DNA of 64,000 nt from Myxococcales bacterium (GCA_012959805.1 DUCN01000042.1:165443-229442), one strand, 5' to 3'. Numbered from the stretch's first letter, positions 18,215 through 27,759 are shown. Translations and numbers: made by a program. Notes: generated by a model not told the origin, from the letters alone.

Positions 18215-19402
18215 ATGTCCGAAACAACTCGCGAGACCAAGATCAGCCTCGACGACTACGATCCTTTCGACCCCGCAGTCATCGCGGATCCGTTCCCCTA
18301 CTACCGGCTGTTGCAGCAGGAAGCGCCGGTCCATAAAGCCGAGAAATATGGCTTCTTCGTGCTCAGCCGCTATGACGATGTCGTTGCGGCGGCTCAGGAT
18401 TGGGAACATTTCTCAACGACCTGGGGACCCGGACCGCAGCGCATCGAAAGTCCCGTCGCGTCGATCCTCCAATCGGATCCGCCCCAACACACGCGACTGC
18501 GCTCGATCATCGCGCGAGCCTTTACACCTCGCGCCGTGACCGCGTGCGAACCTCTCATCGACGCCTACGCACACGAGTGCATCGACCGGATTCTCGAGCA
18601 GGGAAAGGTGGATCTCATCGATGAATACGCCATCCCGATCCCGGTCATCGTCATCGCAGAACTGCTCGGTGTTCCGCGAGAGGACCATGCACTCTTCCGG
18701 AAGTGGTCGGACGACATCGTGGGCGCAATTGGTGGCAAGGTCGATCCCAGGAATAGTCAGCGGGAGTTCGACGCCTACTTCAGCGATATCGTGAAAGCGC
18801 GACAGAAAGAGCCGCGAAACGACGTCATCTCTAAACTGTTACGATCAAATTCAAAGGGAGAGAAGCTCGACACGCCCGAAGTCATCTCCTTCTGCCTGTC
18901 CTTGCTAGTCGCCGGAAACGAAACGACGACGGGACTCATCGGTAACTTGTTCTTCGAACTCGCGAGGCGCCCGGAAGCCTGGAACCGACTTCGCGAAGAT
19001 CCGTCTTTGGTAGCGAGCGCCGTCGAGGAGTCGTTGCGCTTCGATGCACCCAACCAAGGTCTTTTTCGGCATACCGTGAAGGATGTCGAGTTGCACGGCG
19101 TGAAGATCCCTGAGGGCCAAAAGGTCCTGCTCTTGTTCGGTGCCGCCGGCCGCGACCCGGACCACTTCGAGCGACCCGATGAATTCGACATCGGCCGCGC
19201 CGCCAATCGACACATCGCCTTCGGCTCCGGTATCCACCACTGCCTCGGCGCGTCGCTCGGTCGGCTCGAAGCGAATACGGCTTTGCGCATTGCGACCGAA
19301 CGAATTGCAGAGATCCGCTTGCTCGACGAATCGCCGCCCTACGTACCCGTGTTCTTCATCCGTTGTCCAGAGCACTACCGCGTCGAGGTGACAGCTTCGT
19401 AG
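18215..19402 (+). CDS. Cytochrome P450
   Basis: A 395-aa soluble bacterial P450. Seen: AGNETTTGL in the I helix (residues ~231), ESLRF (ExxR of helix K), and the haem loop FGSGIHHCLGASLGRLEA with Cys343 as thiolate ligand. The N-terminal DPFPYYRLLQQEAPV fits CYP families acting on terpenes, steroids or fatty acids. Electron partners (ferredoxin and reductase) are not nearby. ATG 18215 follows AGGGAG. Same strand as the SDR-MDR pair; converges on the SDR at 19457. Confidence 0.95.
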   Translation: MSETTRETKISLDDYDPFDPAVIADPFPYYRLLQQEAPVHKAEKYGFFVLSRYDDVVAAAQDWEHFSTTWGPGPQRIESPVASILQSDPPQHTRLRSIIARAFTPRAVTACEPLIDAYAHECIDRILEQGKVDLIDEYAIPIPVIVIAELLGVPREDHALFRKWSDDIVGAIGGKVDPRNSQREFDAYFSDIVKARQKEPRNDVISKLLRSNSKGEKLDTPEVISFCLSLLVAGNETTTGLIGNLFFELARRPEAWNRLREDPSLVASAVEESLRFDAPNQGLFRHTVKDVELHGVKIPEGQKVLLLFGAAGRDPDHFERPDEFDIGRAANRHIAFGSGIHHCLGASLGRLEANTALRIATERIAEIRLLDESPPYVPVFFIRCPEHYRVEVTAS

Positions 19403-19456
19403 GGGAGTTGATCGGCGGCCCTAACACTGACGAGTCCACGCGATTCTGAGCGTCGA

Positions 19457-20227
19457 CTACATGCCGCCTGTCACGTACAGGCATTGCCCCGTCACCCAGC
19501 TCGCGGCGGGCGAAGCCATGAAGACCACCGCGGCACCTATGTCCTCGGGCGTTCCGAAACGTTTGAGCGGAATAGGCAATGCTTTCTCCATCGCGTCGAG
19601 CTGACTCGGATCGACTTTCGTGCATTCGATGAAGTTCTGTGTCGGAATCGGCCCGGGCGCGACAGCGTTGACTCGAATGCGCGGCGCCAGTTCCACAGAG
19701 AGTGTCTCGGTCAGGCTGTTGACCGCCGCCTTTGCCGCACCATAGGGCCCGTTCTTGTTCTGTGGCCCGAATGCCGTTCGAGACGAGATGTTGATGATCG
19801 AGCCGCCGGAATCGGACATTGCGGCGGCCGCGGCCTTCGAGCCAGCCCAGACGGCCTTCAGGTTCAGATCCAATTGCAAGTCCCAAGCGGTGTCGTCAAC
19901 CTTTGTCAGATAGCGTGCTGTGGTGTCCGGAATGCCGCCCGCGTTGTTCACCCAGATCGTCAGCGAGCCGAGCTCATCGATCGTTCTCTTCGACAGGGCC
20001 TCAAGCGCGCCCTCCTCGGTGACGTCGGTCGGGACAGCGATCGCGCGACGACCGAGCGCCTGGATCTCGGAAGCCACTTCCTTGATTTCCGCTTCGTTTC
20101 GAGCCGCAACGACGACGTCTGCACCGGCCTCGGCGAGACACAGGGCGATTCCGCGCCCGATCCCCTTGCCCGATCCCGTCACGACCGCCACCTGTCCCGC
20201 TAGCCCGAACTGGTCCAGCACACCCAT
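19457..20227 (-). CDS. SDR family oxidoreductase
   Basis: A 256-aa classical SDR: TGSGKGIGRG, NNAGG, ISSRTAFG, PYGAAKAAVNSL and the terminal WVTGQCLYVTGGM. AARNEAE after strand 2 suggests NADP(H). Its overall organisation and terminal ...GGM match the SDR at 16352, so the two are probably paralogues. ATG 20227 has a GAGGGGG ribosome site; the ORF extends to 20314 without conserved sequence. It is divergent from the second molybdoenzyme with a 106-bp spacer that must hold both promoters. Confidence 0.9.
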   Translation of the reverse strand: MGVLDQFGLAGQVAVVTGSGKGIGRGIALCLAEAGADVVVAARNEAEIKEVASEIQALGRRAIAVPTDVTEEGALEALSKRTIDELGSLTIWVNNAGGIPDTTARYLTKVDDTAWDLQLDLNLKAVWAGSKAAAAAMSDSGGSIINISSRTAFGPQNKNGPYGAAKAAVNSLTETLSVELAPRIRVNAVAPGPIPTQNFIECTKVDPSQLDAMEKALPIPLKRFGTPEDIGAAVVFMASPAASWVTGQCLYVTGGM

Positions 20228-20333
20228 CGCAACACCCCCTCTTTCATGGTCGACTCGACCCTTGGATTGCGCCCTCACATTAGTCATTCTTCGGAGTGTC
20301 GCCCACTCAGTCATCCTCTAAGCTATCGAGCCT

Positions 20334-22505
20334 ATGACGGCATCCAAATCTTCCCTCGATATCACAACGCACAAATCGTTTTGTCGTTTCTGTCATGCTT
20401 CGTGCGCGATCGAAGTCGATGTTGCGGACGGCCGCGTCGTGAAAGTCCGCGGCGATCGCGATAATTCGATGTTCCGCGGCTACACGTGCATCAAGGGCCG
20501 GGAGCTGCCGGCACAGCATAACCACCCGGATCGACTGCGTTCCTCGCTGCGCCGCAAGGGCGACGAATTCGAAAAGATCTCGAGTGAGCAAGCGCTCGAC
20601 GAGATCGCCGAGCGCCTCCGGGCCATCATGGACAAGCACGGTCCGCGTGCCGTTGCCGTGTATTGCGGAACCGGCGCCTACCAATGCGCTACGGGCCTCA
20701 ACGTCGCCAAGGCGTGGATGAAGGGCCTCGGCTCCCCATCCTTCTACAGTTCGGTCACGATCGATCAGCCGGCCAAGGTCATTATTTCGACGCAGATCGG
20801 CATGTGGCAAGGGGGCGTGCAGAGCTTCGCGAGCGCAGATGTCGTGATGATGATCGGTAACAACCCGTTGGTATCGAGCTTCTCGCCACAGGGTACGATC
20901 CCGGCCTTCAGTGCCGCAGACAAATTGCGCACTGCGAAGCGCCGCGGACTGCGCCTGATTTGCATCGATCCCCGCAAGACGGAACTCGCGAAGCAAGCCG
21001 ACCTACACCTCCAGCCGATTCCAGGCGAAGATCCGACCCTGCTAGCCGGCATGCTACGCGTCGTGTTGACCGAAGATCTCTACGACCATGAGTTCTGTGA
21101 AGACTTCGTCGAGGGTCTCAACGAGCTTCGAGAGGCCATCCTTCCCTTCGACCTCGAAAGTGTCAGCGCCCAGACCGGTGTCCCGGTCGAACAAATCGAC
21201 GCGGCGGCAAGGATGTTCGCCGAAGGACCCCGCGGCATCGCGGGCACCGGCACCGGCCCCAGCATGGCTCCGCATTCCACCCTGATGGAACATCTGGTCG
21301 CTTGCCTCAACGTCGTCTGCGGCCGTTTCAATCGCGAGGGAGACCAGATCATCAACCCAGGCGTGCTGTCGCCACGGCAGGATTACAAAGCGCAGGTCGC
21401 TACAGCCTCCACCATGCAGAAAGTCTTCCGTTCGGGCGACGCGCCACGCGTTCGCGGCATCGCCCCGATCCTGGGCGAACAGCCCACCTCTTCGATCCCC
21501 GAAGAAATCCTGACCGAGGGCGAGGGACAGATCCGCGCCCTCATCAACATTGGCGGAAACCCTGTCGTCGCTTTCCCGGATCAACTGAAGACGTTGGAGG
21601 CCTTTTCAAAACTCGAACTGCATGTCACCCACGACGTCCACATGTGTGCGACCGCTCGCCTTTGCGATTACGTCGTGGCATCGACGCTTTCACTCGAACG
21701 TGCTGACGTGCCGACGACGATCGATCCGTGGTTCGAGACGCATTACACCCAATACACATCGGCTATCGTCGAACCGGATTTCGACGTGATCTCCGAATGG
21801 GAGTTCCTCTATGGTTTGGCGCAGCGCCTGGGCACGCCAATCAAGTTGGCAGGCGGCGCGCTCGATCTCGAAGTCAAGCCTTCGAGCGATGAGGTCCTCG
21901 ACCTGCTCTACGCGAAGTCGCGCGTTCCTCTCTCCGAAATTCGCAAACGTGACGGCGGCAACGTCTACGACCTCGAACCGATCCATGTCCTACCCGCGGA
22001 CCCCGAGTCGACGGGACGTTTTACAGTGGCGCCGAAACTTCTGATGTCCGAACTCGAGCAGGTGCTAGGCGAGACCACTTCCGCAGAACAGGTCCCAGAC
22101 TTCAATCCCGATATTCATACTCTGAGGCTGATCAGTCGACGACTCCGGCACGTCCTCAATTCAACCGGGCAGCATATTCCCGGCCTGCGGGCGAAGGGTG
22201 GGACGAACTATGCCTACATGCATCCAGACGACGTAGAGTCGATAGGCCTACGCGACGGAGACCTGGTCGACATCAGTTCACCACGTGCTTCGATCCGTGG
22301 CGTGGTCGCGGTATCGGATGATTTGCGACCCGGGGTCGTTTCGATGGCGCATTCGTGGGGTGGCACGCCCGCCGACGATGCTTCCGTTCGTGAAATCGGT
22401 TCGCCGACTGGTCGGCTGGCTGATCTGCGTAGCTACGATGCCATCACTGGCCTCCCGTGCATGAGCGCCATCCCTGTTTCCGTCCAGCGCGCCGAAGGCG
22501 TCTAG
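20334..22505 (+). CDS. Molybdopterin oxidoreductase (bis-MGD family), second paralogue
   Basis: A 723-aa molybdoenzyme resembling the one at 11662-13896. Iron-sulfur motif CRFCHASC ... GYTCIKGRE near residues 17-53; MGD-binding segments MMIGNNPLVSS, CIDPRKTELAKQAD and NIGGNPVVAFPD; C-terminal barrel with MHPDDVESIGLRDGDLVDISS and MAHSWGG. No Tat signal, so probably cytoplasmic. It lacks the hexapeptide repeat of its paralogue. No dedicated electron-transfer subunit is adjacent. The LLM oxidoreductase starts 50 bp downstream, so the two are likely co-transcribed and may act in one pathway. Confidence 0.92.
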   Translation: MTASKSSLDITTHKSFCRFCHASCAIEVDVADGRVVKVRGDRDNSMFRGYTCIKGRELPAQHNHPDRLRSSLRRKGDEFEKISSEQALDEIAERLRAIMDKHGPRAVAVYCGTGAYQCATGLNVAKAWMKGLGSPSFYSSVTIDQPAKVIISTQIGMWQGGVQSFASADVVMMIGNNPLVSSFSPQGTIPAFSAADKLRTAKRRGLRLICIDPRKTELAKQADLHLQPIPGEDPTLLAGMLRVVLTEDLYDHEFCEDFVEGLNELREAILPFDLESVSAQTGVPVEQIDAAARMFAEGPRGIAGTGTGPSMAPHSTLMEHLVACLNVVCGRFNREGDQIINPGVLSPRQDYKAQVATASTMQKVFRSGDAPRVRGIAPILGEQPTSSIPEEILTEGEGQIRALINIGGNPVVAFPDQLKTLEAFSKLELHVTHDVHMCATARLCDYVVASTLSLERADVPTTIDPWFETHYTQYTSAIVEPDFDVISEWEFLYGLAQRLGTPIKLAGGALDLEVKPSSDEVLDLLYAKSRVPLSEIRKRDGGNVYDLEPIHVLPADPESTGRFTVAPKLLMSELEQVLGETTSAEQVPDFNPDIHTLRLISRRLRHVLNSTGQHIPGLRAKGGTNYAYMHPDDVESIGLRDGDLVDISSPRASIRGVVAVSDDLRPGVVSMAHSWGGTPADDASVREIGSPTGRLADLRSYDAITGLPCMSAIPVSVQRAEGV

Positions 22506-22555
22506 TCAAACCACTCAACCAATCCGGGCACGATCGCCCGCCGGAGGTACCACCC

Positions 22556-23428
22556 GTGAAATTTGGACTTGCCTTTGCAAGCAGCATCGGAACGAACTCT
22601 CAGTCGGCACTCGACATCTGCCGCACGGCCGAAGCCGCGGGCTTCGATTCCGTCTGGGGTGGCGAACACGTGATCCGTCCCGACCAGATCGACTCTCCCT
22701 ACCCTTACACGGCGGACGGGGAGATGCCCGGCGACGCCGAGACTCTCATTCCCGACCCGCTCATCTGGCTCGCCTACGTAGGCGCCGTCGCCCCGACCCT
22801 TCGCTTGGGAACTTGCATCTTGATCGTGCCGCAGCGCAACCCGCTCGTGCTCGCCAAGGAGCTGGCGACACTCGACCACCTGACCGATGGTCGCGTCGAA
22901 CTCGGGCTTGGCGTTGGCTGGATGCGCGAGGAATTCGAAGCGCTCGGTATTCCCTGGGAACGACGCGGAGCTCGAAACGACGAATACGTCGCAGCGATGC
23001 GCGCACTATGGGCAGGACCGCATGCCGAATATCACGGAGAGTTCGTCGACTTTCCGCCGGCGACATGCAGCCCGCGGCCGCAAAATGGCTCGATTCCGAT
23101 TCTGGTCGGCGGCGATACGCCGGCGGCGATTCGCCGTGCCGCACGACTAGCAGATGGCTACTACCCGGGAACGACCGATCACGATGTGCTGGCGGGATTG
23201 ATTCAGGATGTACGAAAAGCAGCGGAGAAAGAGCAACGGGATCCGGCTTCGATTGCGATCCACGCCATGTTCGGTCCGCAGATGGCCGACCCGATTGCCG
23301 GCGCCGAACAACTCGCCAAGCTCGGGGTCGAGCGAGTGATGCTTCCCGCATTCTTCTTCGCCGGACCTGACGGCATGGACAAGCTGCTGGCCTTTGGCGA
23401 GCAGGTGGTGAAGCCCCATTCTTCGTGA
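22556..23428 (+). CDS. LLM-class (F420-type) oxidoreductase
   Basis: A 290-aa luciferase-like enzyme: VKFGLAFASSIG start, AGFDSVWGGEHV, LRLGTCILIVPQRNPLVLAKELATLDHLTDGRVELGLGVGWMREEF, SIPILVGGDTPAAIRRAARLADGYYPG. It belongs to the group of predicted F420-dependent oxidoreductases. GTG 22556 is supported by GGAGG; an earlier in-frame ATG (22457) lies inside the molybdoenzyme gene and is rejected. Directly downstream of the molybdoenzyme gene. Confidence 0.88.
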   Translation: MKFGLAFASSIGTNSQSALDICRTAEAAGFDSVWGGEHVIRPDQIDSPYPYTADGEMPGDAETLIPDPLIWLAYVGAVAPTLRLGTCILIVPQRNPLVLAKELATLDHLTDGRVELGLGVGWMREEFEALGIPWERRGARNDEYVAAMRALWAGPHAEYHGEFVDFPPATCSPRPQNGSIPILVGGDTPAAIRRAARLADGYYPGTTDHDVLAGLIQDVRKAAEKEQRDPASIAIHAMFGPQMADPIAGAEQLAKLGVERVMLPAFFFAGPDGMDKLLAFGEQVVKPHSS

Positions 23429-23445
23429 GGAAATGCTTCGTGAGA

Positions 23446-23472
23446 AACCGCGCGGGATGATCCCTCGCGGTT
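23446..23472. terminator. Hairpin after the molybdoenzyme-LLM pair
   Basis: AACCGCG-C-GGG (23446-23456) pairs with CCC-T-CGCGGTT (23462-23472) around a 5-nt loop with a single mismatch. It lies 18 bp past the LLM stop codon. No T run follows on the plus strand, so it may be an RNA-stabilising or imperfect termination structure. Confidence 0.4.
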
Positions 23473-23589
23473 CACGGAGAGCAGCCGGAACTCAGGTCAG
23501 ATCGATCGGCCAGCTTCGGCCCGATACGGTGCGCGAACCTCCCGCTCAAGGATCTTGCCCGTTCCGGCTCAAGGGCTTGGTTTCTTATG

Positions 23590-24045
23590 TTAGGCCGATC
23601 GCCAGACCCGCTTGTTGGTGGATCCAAACATCTCAGACAGTTCGACTCGAGTCGGCTTGATCCTTACGGCGATGTAGCCGGGATCATCTGGGCCCTCGGC
23701 GAAGAAGTCCTTCAGGTCATAGTCGAAGACGTCCCATGCGTGTCGCTTTGTGGCGGCATCGCGGCAGATCTCCGCGCGACCCCTGGCCATGATGTGGATG
23801 AAGCTGGGTGGCGCGACTTGCCACTGGACATCGACCCAGGGGTTGTTCTCCAGTTGCTTGGCCTTTGGCGTCTCAGGCCCTGTCGCAACCCACAACAGAT
23901 CTCCTTCCCAGGTTGGATGCACCATCCTCACCCTGGGTTCGCCATTTCGGTTGACGGTCGCTAGGGCACACCAGATCGCAGTTGCGGAAGCCTTGGAAAC
24001 TTCCTCGAAGAACGCGTCCTTCTCGGTCGTGGTCACCTCGTTCAT
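23590..24045 (-). CDS. Pyridoxamine 5'-phosphate oxidase-like flavin/F420-binding protein
   Basis: A 151-aa split-barrel protein. Seen: ALATVNRNGEPRVRMVHPTWEGDLLWVATGPETPKAKQLENNPWVDVQW, the PNPOx-like barrel core, and a C-terminal IKPTRVELSEMFG strand. Families with this fold bind FMN, F420 or haem; given five LLM enzymes in the window an F420-binding role is possible. ATG 24045 has AGGAG upstream. It faces the end of the LLM gene at 23428. Confidence 0.82.
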   Translation of the reverse strand: MNEVTTTEKDAFFEEVSKASATAIWCALATVNRNGEPRVRMVHPTWEGDLLWVATGPETPKAKQLENNPWVDVQWQVAPPSFIHIMARGRAEICRDAATKRHAWDVFDYDLKDFFAEGPDDPGYIAVRIKPTRVELSEMFGSTNKRVWRSA

Positions 24046-24255
24046 GTGGAACTCCTAGGTAGGGTCGAGTGCGTTTCCAATCGTCATGGAACCAGCACTC
24101 GATCGTTCAGATCCAACTCATCAGACTATGACGCCGCCAGGGAAGCAAACACCGATCCGTTCAAACATGCCAGGTTTTCGGACCACCGCCAAATCGTCGG
24201 CGGGTCCAAGTCGATGCCTTCATCGCACTCAAGTCCGAGACCGACCGCTGACTGC

Positions 24256-24595
24256 CTAAGCGCGGGCCAACGCGCTCTCGAGTTCGACGAAGGCGTCGGC
24301 CAGCAGATCCCGGATGACCTCCGCGTCAGGCACCGCCCGAGCGCACGAGACCACGCCAAAGTCCAGGGCGTCCTCGATCCCCATCACGGTGATATTGAGC
24401 GCGCAATCGTCCTGCACGATCGGCATCAACTGGAAGAAACCCGGAACCAGGGCCGCCACGCCTGGCATGGCAAAGTTCGAAGGCAGCAGATCCTTGATGT
24501 CCTCAAGCCGGGCCTTCGCACGGACCGCGCCCTCGTCGGGCAACTCAGCCTTCTCGTCGAGGTAGCGAAGCAGGGCTCCGCCGCAGATCGCTGAT
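24256..24595 (-). pseudogene. Remnant of wax ester synthase/diacylglycerol acyltransferase (WS/DGAT)
   Basis: The 114-aa frame reads ICGGALLRYLDEKAELPDEG, matching the conserved N-D-V-V-L-x-x-x-x-G-A-L-R-R-Y-L region of WS/DGAT, then jumps to the family's C-terminal block: PGFFQLMPIVQDDCALNITVMGIEDALDFGVVSCARAVPDAEVI. The HHxxxDG acyltransferase motif and roughly 300 N-terminal residues are missing, and about 100 residues between the two blocks are gone. It abuts a broken SDR at about 24595 in another frame, so a deletion fused the ends of two genes. Confidence 0.7.
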
Positions 24596-24934
24596 GGCAC
24601 CCGGCGGCGCTGGGAACTGCCCGCCTGCGTTGTTCACAAGGAAGTCGATGCTTCCGAAGCGCTCGATCGTTTGTGCGATCAAGTCCTCTACCTGGTCGAT
24701 CTCGCGGATGCTCATCGGCACCACCAAGACTTCGGCTCCGATCTCACGCAGCTCGGTCGACGTCTCCTCCAGGTTCTGCTCGTTTCAACTGGCGATCACC
24801 ACGCGAGCGCCTAGACGGGCGAAGGCCAGGGCCGTTCGCCGACCGATTCCGCGACCGCCGCCCGTGACCAGCGCGGTGCGCCCCTGGAAAAATCCACTGG
24901 CGAAAGTAGACAACGGGTCCCGTTCAACGTCCAT
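24596..24934 (-). pseudogene. Truncated SDR gene with in-frame stop
   Basis: From ATG 24934, preceded by a strong AGGAGG, the frame reads GRTALVTGGGRGIGRRTALAFARLGARVVIAS, then a TGA at 24785-24787 where the paralogues continue, then NEQNLEETSTELREIGAEVLVVPMSIREIDQVEDLIAQTIERFGSIDFLVNNAGGQFPAP. Sequence homologous to SDRs stops at about 24600, before the catalytic Ser/Tyr/Lys region, and runs into WS/DGAT sequence. One nonsense mutation and loss of the 3' half make it non-functional. Confidence 0.8.
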
Positions 24935-25196
24935 GTCCGGACCTCCTCACTCGCATTTCGCAATCTCGGGTTGTGAACATCATACGTAAACATCATATCA
25001 GCGGGATCACCATCATGGGCCTCCAACCGTGAGTCCGATGACGAGCCTCACGCTTGCAGCACGCGCACGACTGCGATGCATCGGCAGCTCGAAAGAAGGC
25101 GCGCCGCACGAGCTTCTCATCGTGTGGAGGCGCTCGGCAGATCAAGTCGGTAGGCTTCGTATCCATTTTCTAATCGACAGTATCTGGGAGCAGACG

Positions 25197-26075
25197 ATGA
25201 GCGAGGCGGTCGAAACCGAAACAGAATTCAAGGCTGTTCTTTACGAACGGCCGAACGAGCGGATCGCGCGCATCGTGCTCAACAGGCCCGACAAGGCCAA
25301 CGCCCAGAACCTGCAGATGCTCTATGACCTGAATTCGGCACTGGACAAAGCCGCCGCGGACGACGACGTCAGAGTTATCATCGTTGCCGCCGCCGGCAAG
25401 CACTTTTCATCGGGGCACGGCCCGATGGGCGGACCGGACGACTACTCGCTCAAGGATGTCGCGGTTGGCACGTCGCTCGGCTTCGGGCAGCCGGGCGCGG
25501 AAGGCCATTGGGCGTTCGAGGAAGAGGTCTACTTCGGACTCTGCTGGCGCTGGCGCAACATTCCCAAGCCGACGATTGCGGAAGTTCAAGGCAAAGTCAT
25601 TGCCGGTGGCCTAATGCTGGTATGGCCGTTCGATCTGGTCGTCGCGAGCGAGGATGCGACTTTCCAGGATCCGGTCGTCGCCTTCGGCGTGAACGGCGTA
25701 GAATATTTCGGTCACCCCTGGGAGTTCGGCGTCCGCAAGGCCAAGGAGATGTTGTTCACGGGGCGCGCGATTACGGCACAGACCGCCAAGGAGATCGGCA
25801 TGGTCAACCGCGTCGTTGCGCGCGAGCGATTGGCTGAGGAAACCATGGGGATGGCCCTGGAGATCGCCGAGCAGCCCATGATGGGTCTGAAGGCTGCCAA
25901 GGAATCGGTCAATCAGATGCAGAACGATCAGGGACTCTACAGCTCGCTGCGCAGCGCCATGACGCTTCAGCAGCTCTCGCACGCACACAACAGCTTGTTA
26001 CACAAGATACCGGTCGTACCGTCGGGTGGTGAGGCGGTTCGAAAACTCATCAAAAAGCCACCCTTGGACGAGTGA
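25197..26075 (+). CDS. Enoyl-CoA hydratase/isomerase family protein (atypical active site)
   Basis: A 292-aa crotonase-fold protein: IARIVLNRPDKANAQNLQM, HFSSGHGPMGG (first oxyanion loop), GKVIAGGLMLVWPFDLVVASEDATFQDPV (second). Where true hydratases have Glu in GGxxELA, this reads GGLMLVW, and the second Glu position is also hydrophobic, so it is unlikely to hydrate enoyl-CoA. It may be an isomerase, hydrolase or ring-opening member. ATG 25197 follows GGGAG; the ORF is open to 25029 without conserved sequence. Zn-ADH follows 96 bp downstream. Confidence 0.85.
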   Translation: MSEAVETETEFKAVLYERPNERIARIVLNRPDKANAQNLQMLYDLNSALDKAAADDDVRVIIVAAAGKHFSSGHGPMGGPDDYSLKDVAVGTSLGFGQPGAEGHWAFEEEVYFGLCWRWRNIPKPTIAEVQGKVIAGGLMLVWPFDLVVASEDATFQDPVVAFGVNGVEYFGHPWEFGVRKAKEMLFTGRAITAQTAKEIGMVNRVVARERLAEETMGMALEIAEQPMMGLKAAKESVNQMQNDQGLYSSLRSAMTLQQLSHAHNSLLHKIPVVPSGGEAVRKLIKKPPLDE

Positions 26076-26171
26076 TCGCGCCGGAGTCTCTTGCGAGCGC
26101 TACGTTGAAAGTGCGGGCAGAGCGAATCCACCAAGGGATTCGATCTTTCCTCCGCGCTGGAAGGATGGGAG

Positions 26172-27212
26172 ATGCAAGTCGGATTGATTACAGGTCGTGA
26201 GAAGATCGAGCTCCAGGACTTCCCTTCTCCGGTCGCCGAGAAGGGACTCGCCGTCGTCGAGATTTCGCATTGCGGGATCTGTGGCACCGATCTGCACGCA
26301 TTCCATACGGGCTCTCCCTACAACCCCGCGATCTGCGGTCACGAGTGGGCGGGGACGGTATCAGCGGTGGGCAAGGAAGTCGTAGGCATTCGCGAAGGCG
26401 ACCGGGTTGGCGTTGGCGTCCCGACCGCATGTGGCGAGTGCGCGGAGTGTCGCGGCGGAGATGCAACCCACTGCGAGTCGGTCTTGTTAGGCATGCTCGG
26501 CGCCGGCCCCTTTGCGACCCCATACGGCGGGTTCGCGCCGTCACTCGCGGTGAATGCGAAACGGTTGTATCCGATTCATCCGAAGCTCAGCGACACGGAG
26601 GCGGGACTGCTCGAGCCGGCGACCGTCGCCGTCCACGCTGTGCGCCGCACGCCGATCAGACTCGGCGACTCCGTCGTAGTACTTGGAGCGGGCCCGATCG
26701 GGTTGCTTGTATTGCAATGTGCGAAAGCCGCCGGTGCCGGATGCGCCGTCATGATCGAGCCCGCAGCGGACCGCTCGCGACTCGCGGCAGAACTCGGCGC
26801 CACAGCGGTGATCGATCCCACGACCGAGGACGTCGAAGCGCGCGTCAAAGAAGAGTGCGGCCCGCTCGGCGCGGACGTCGTCTTCGAGTGCGCCGGCATC
26901 CCAAAGACGATCGACCAGTCCGTGACCCTGGCGCGTCGCGGAGGAGTCGTATCGCTCGTCGGGTTGGCCTCCCTGCCCGCTGAAATTGCTCCGGGAAACT
27001 GGCTGATCAAAGAGGTTCGCCTCGTCGCTTCCCTCGGTTACCTGCATGATGAATTCGATCACACGATGCAGTTGGTGGCGGACGGGCGGCTGCGCCTCGA
27101 ACCCCTACACAGCAGGACGATCGGACTCGCCGGTCTCGACGCTGCGTTTCGAAGCTTGCTTGCGAACGAAGGCGACGTGAAGATTCTCGTCGATCCGCGG
27201 ATGGATGGTTGA
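26172..27212 (+). CDS. Zinc-dependent alcohol dehydrogenase (MDR family)
   Basis: A 346-aa MDR enzyme. Catalytic zinc site: HCGICGTDLH (Cys ~34) and GHEWAG (His-Glu ~57); structural zinc lobe: CGECAECRGGDATHC with four cysteines; nucleotide fold: VLGAGPIGLLVLQCAKAAGA. It fits the sorbitol/butanediol/threonine dehydrogenase branch, oxidising secondary alcohols with NAD(P)+. The ATG has GGAAGG 7 nt upstream. Same direction as the crotonase before it and the cupin and P450 after it, with about 100-bp gaps. Confidence 0.92.
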   Translation: MQVGLITGREKIELQDFPSPVAEKGLAVVEISHCGICGTDLHAFHTGSPYNPAICGHEWAGTVSAVGKEVVGIREGDRVGVGVPTACGECAECRGGDATHCESVLLGMLGAGPFATPYGGFAPSLAVNAKRLYPIHPKLSDTEAGLLEPATVAVHAVRRTPIRLGDSVVVLGAGPIGLLVLQCAKAAGAGCAVMIEPAADRSRLAAELGATAVIDPTTEDVEARVKEECGPLGADVVFECAGIPKTIDQSVTLARRGGVVSLVGLASLPAEIAPGNWLIKEVRLVASLGYLHDEFDHTMQLVADGRLRLEPLHSRTIGLAGLDAAFRSLLANEGDVKILVDPRMDG

Positions 27213-27318
27213 GGACGATGACGTTCGTCGGAGGCTCGGGTGTTCTCCGACGTTCGAGAGATTTCCTGAACGCATTCTATTGATCGAGAACGAATGAACT
27301 TCAACGCGAGGAGATCCC

Positions 27319-27684
27319 ATGTCCAAGATGGTCGTCGAGAAGAACTATTTCAGCACGCGAGCCGAAGTCATGGACGACATTCGAGAGTCTGGCTATTGGC
27401 CAACCACATACATCTCGAATAAATCACCAGAACTCCCCGTCCACTTCCACGATCACGACATCATCGGCTACGTGATCGAGGGCGAGACCTATGTTCTAGA
27501 TGCCGACGAACAAAAGATTCCAGTCGGGCCGGGCGATCGGCTCGTCATTCCAAAAGGGGCGTGGCACGCCGAAGGCGAAGTCAAGGAAAGGGTCGTCTAC
27601 ATCGTCTCGCTGCGCGACGCTGTCCCTCTCATGGATGGCCTCATGCCCCGGGAGCCCCGGGGTCCCTTCCCTTCCTTTGATTGA
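27319..27684 (+). CDS. Small cupin-domain protein
   Basis: A 121-aa single-domain cupin. Motif 1 is visible as VHFHDHDIIGYVIEGETYV (His, His, Glu metal ligands) and motif 2 as GDRLVIPKGAWHAEGEV (His ligand). Such proteins may be dioxygenases, isomerases or metabolite sensors. AGGAG lies 7 nt upstream of the ATG. Located between Zn-ADH and P450, so probably part of the same oxidative pathway. Confidence 0.82.
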   Translation: MSKMVVEKNYFSTRAEVMDDIRESGYWPTTYISNKSPELPVHFHDHDIIGYVIEGETYVLDADEQKIPVGPGDRLVIPKGAWHAEGEVKERVVYIVSLRDAVPLMDGLMPREPRGPFPSFD

Positions 27685-27759
27685 TAGTGAGGCACAATTG
27701 CGCCAACCCAAGTCCGATTCCAAACGAAGCTCCTCGACTCCAGGAAATCAGGAAATCTC

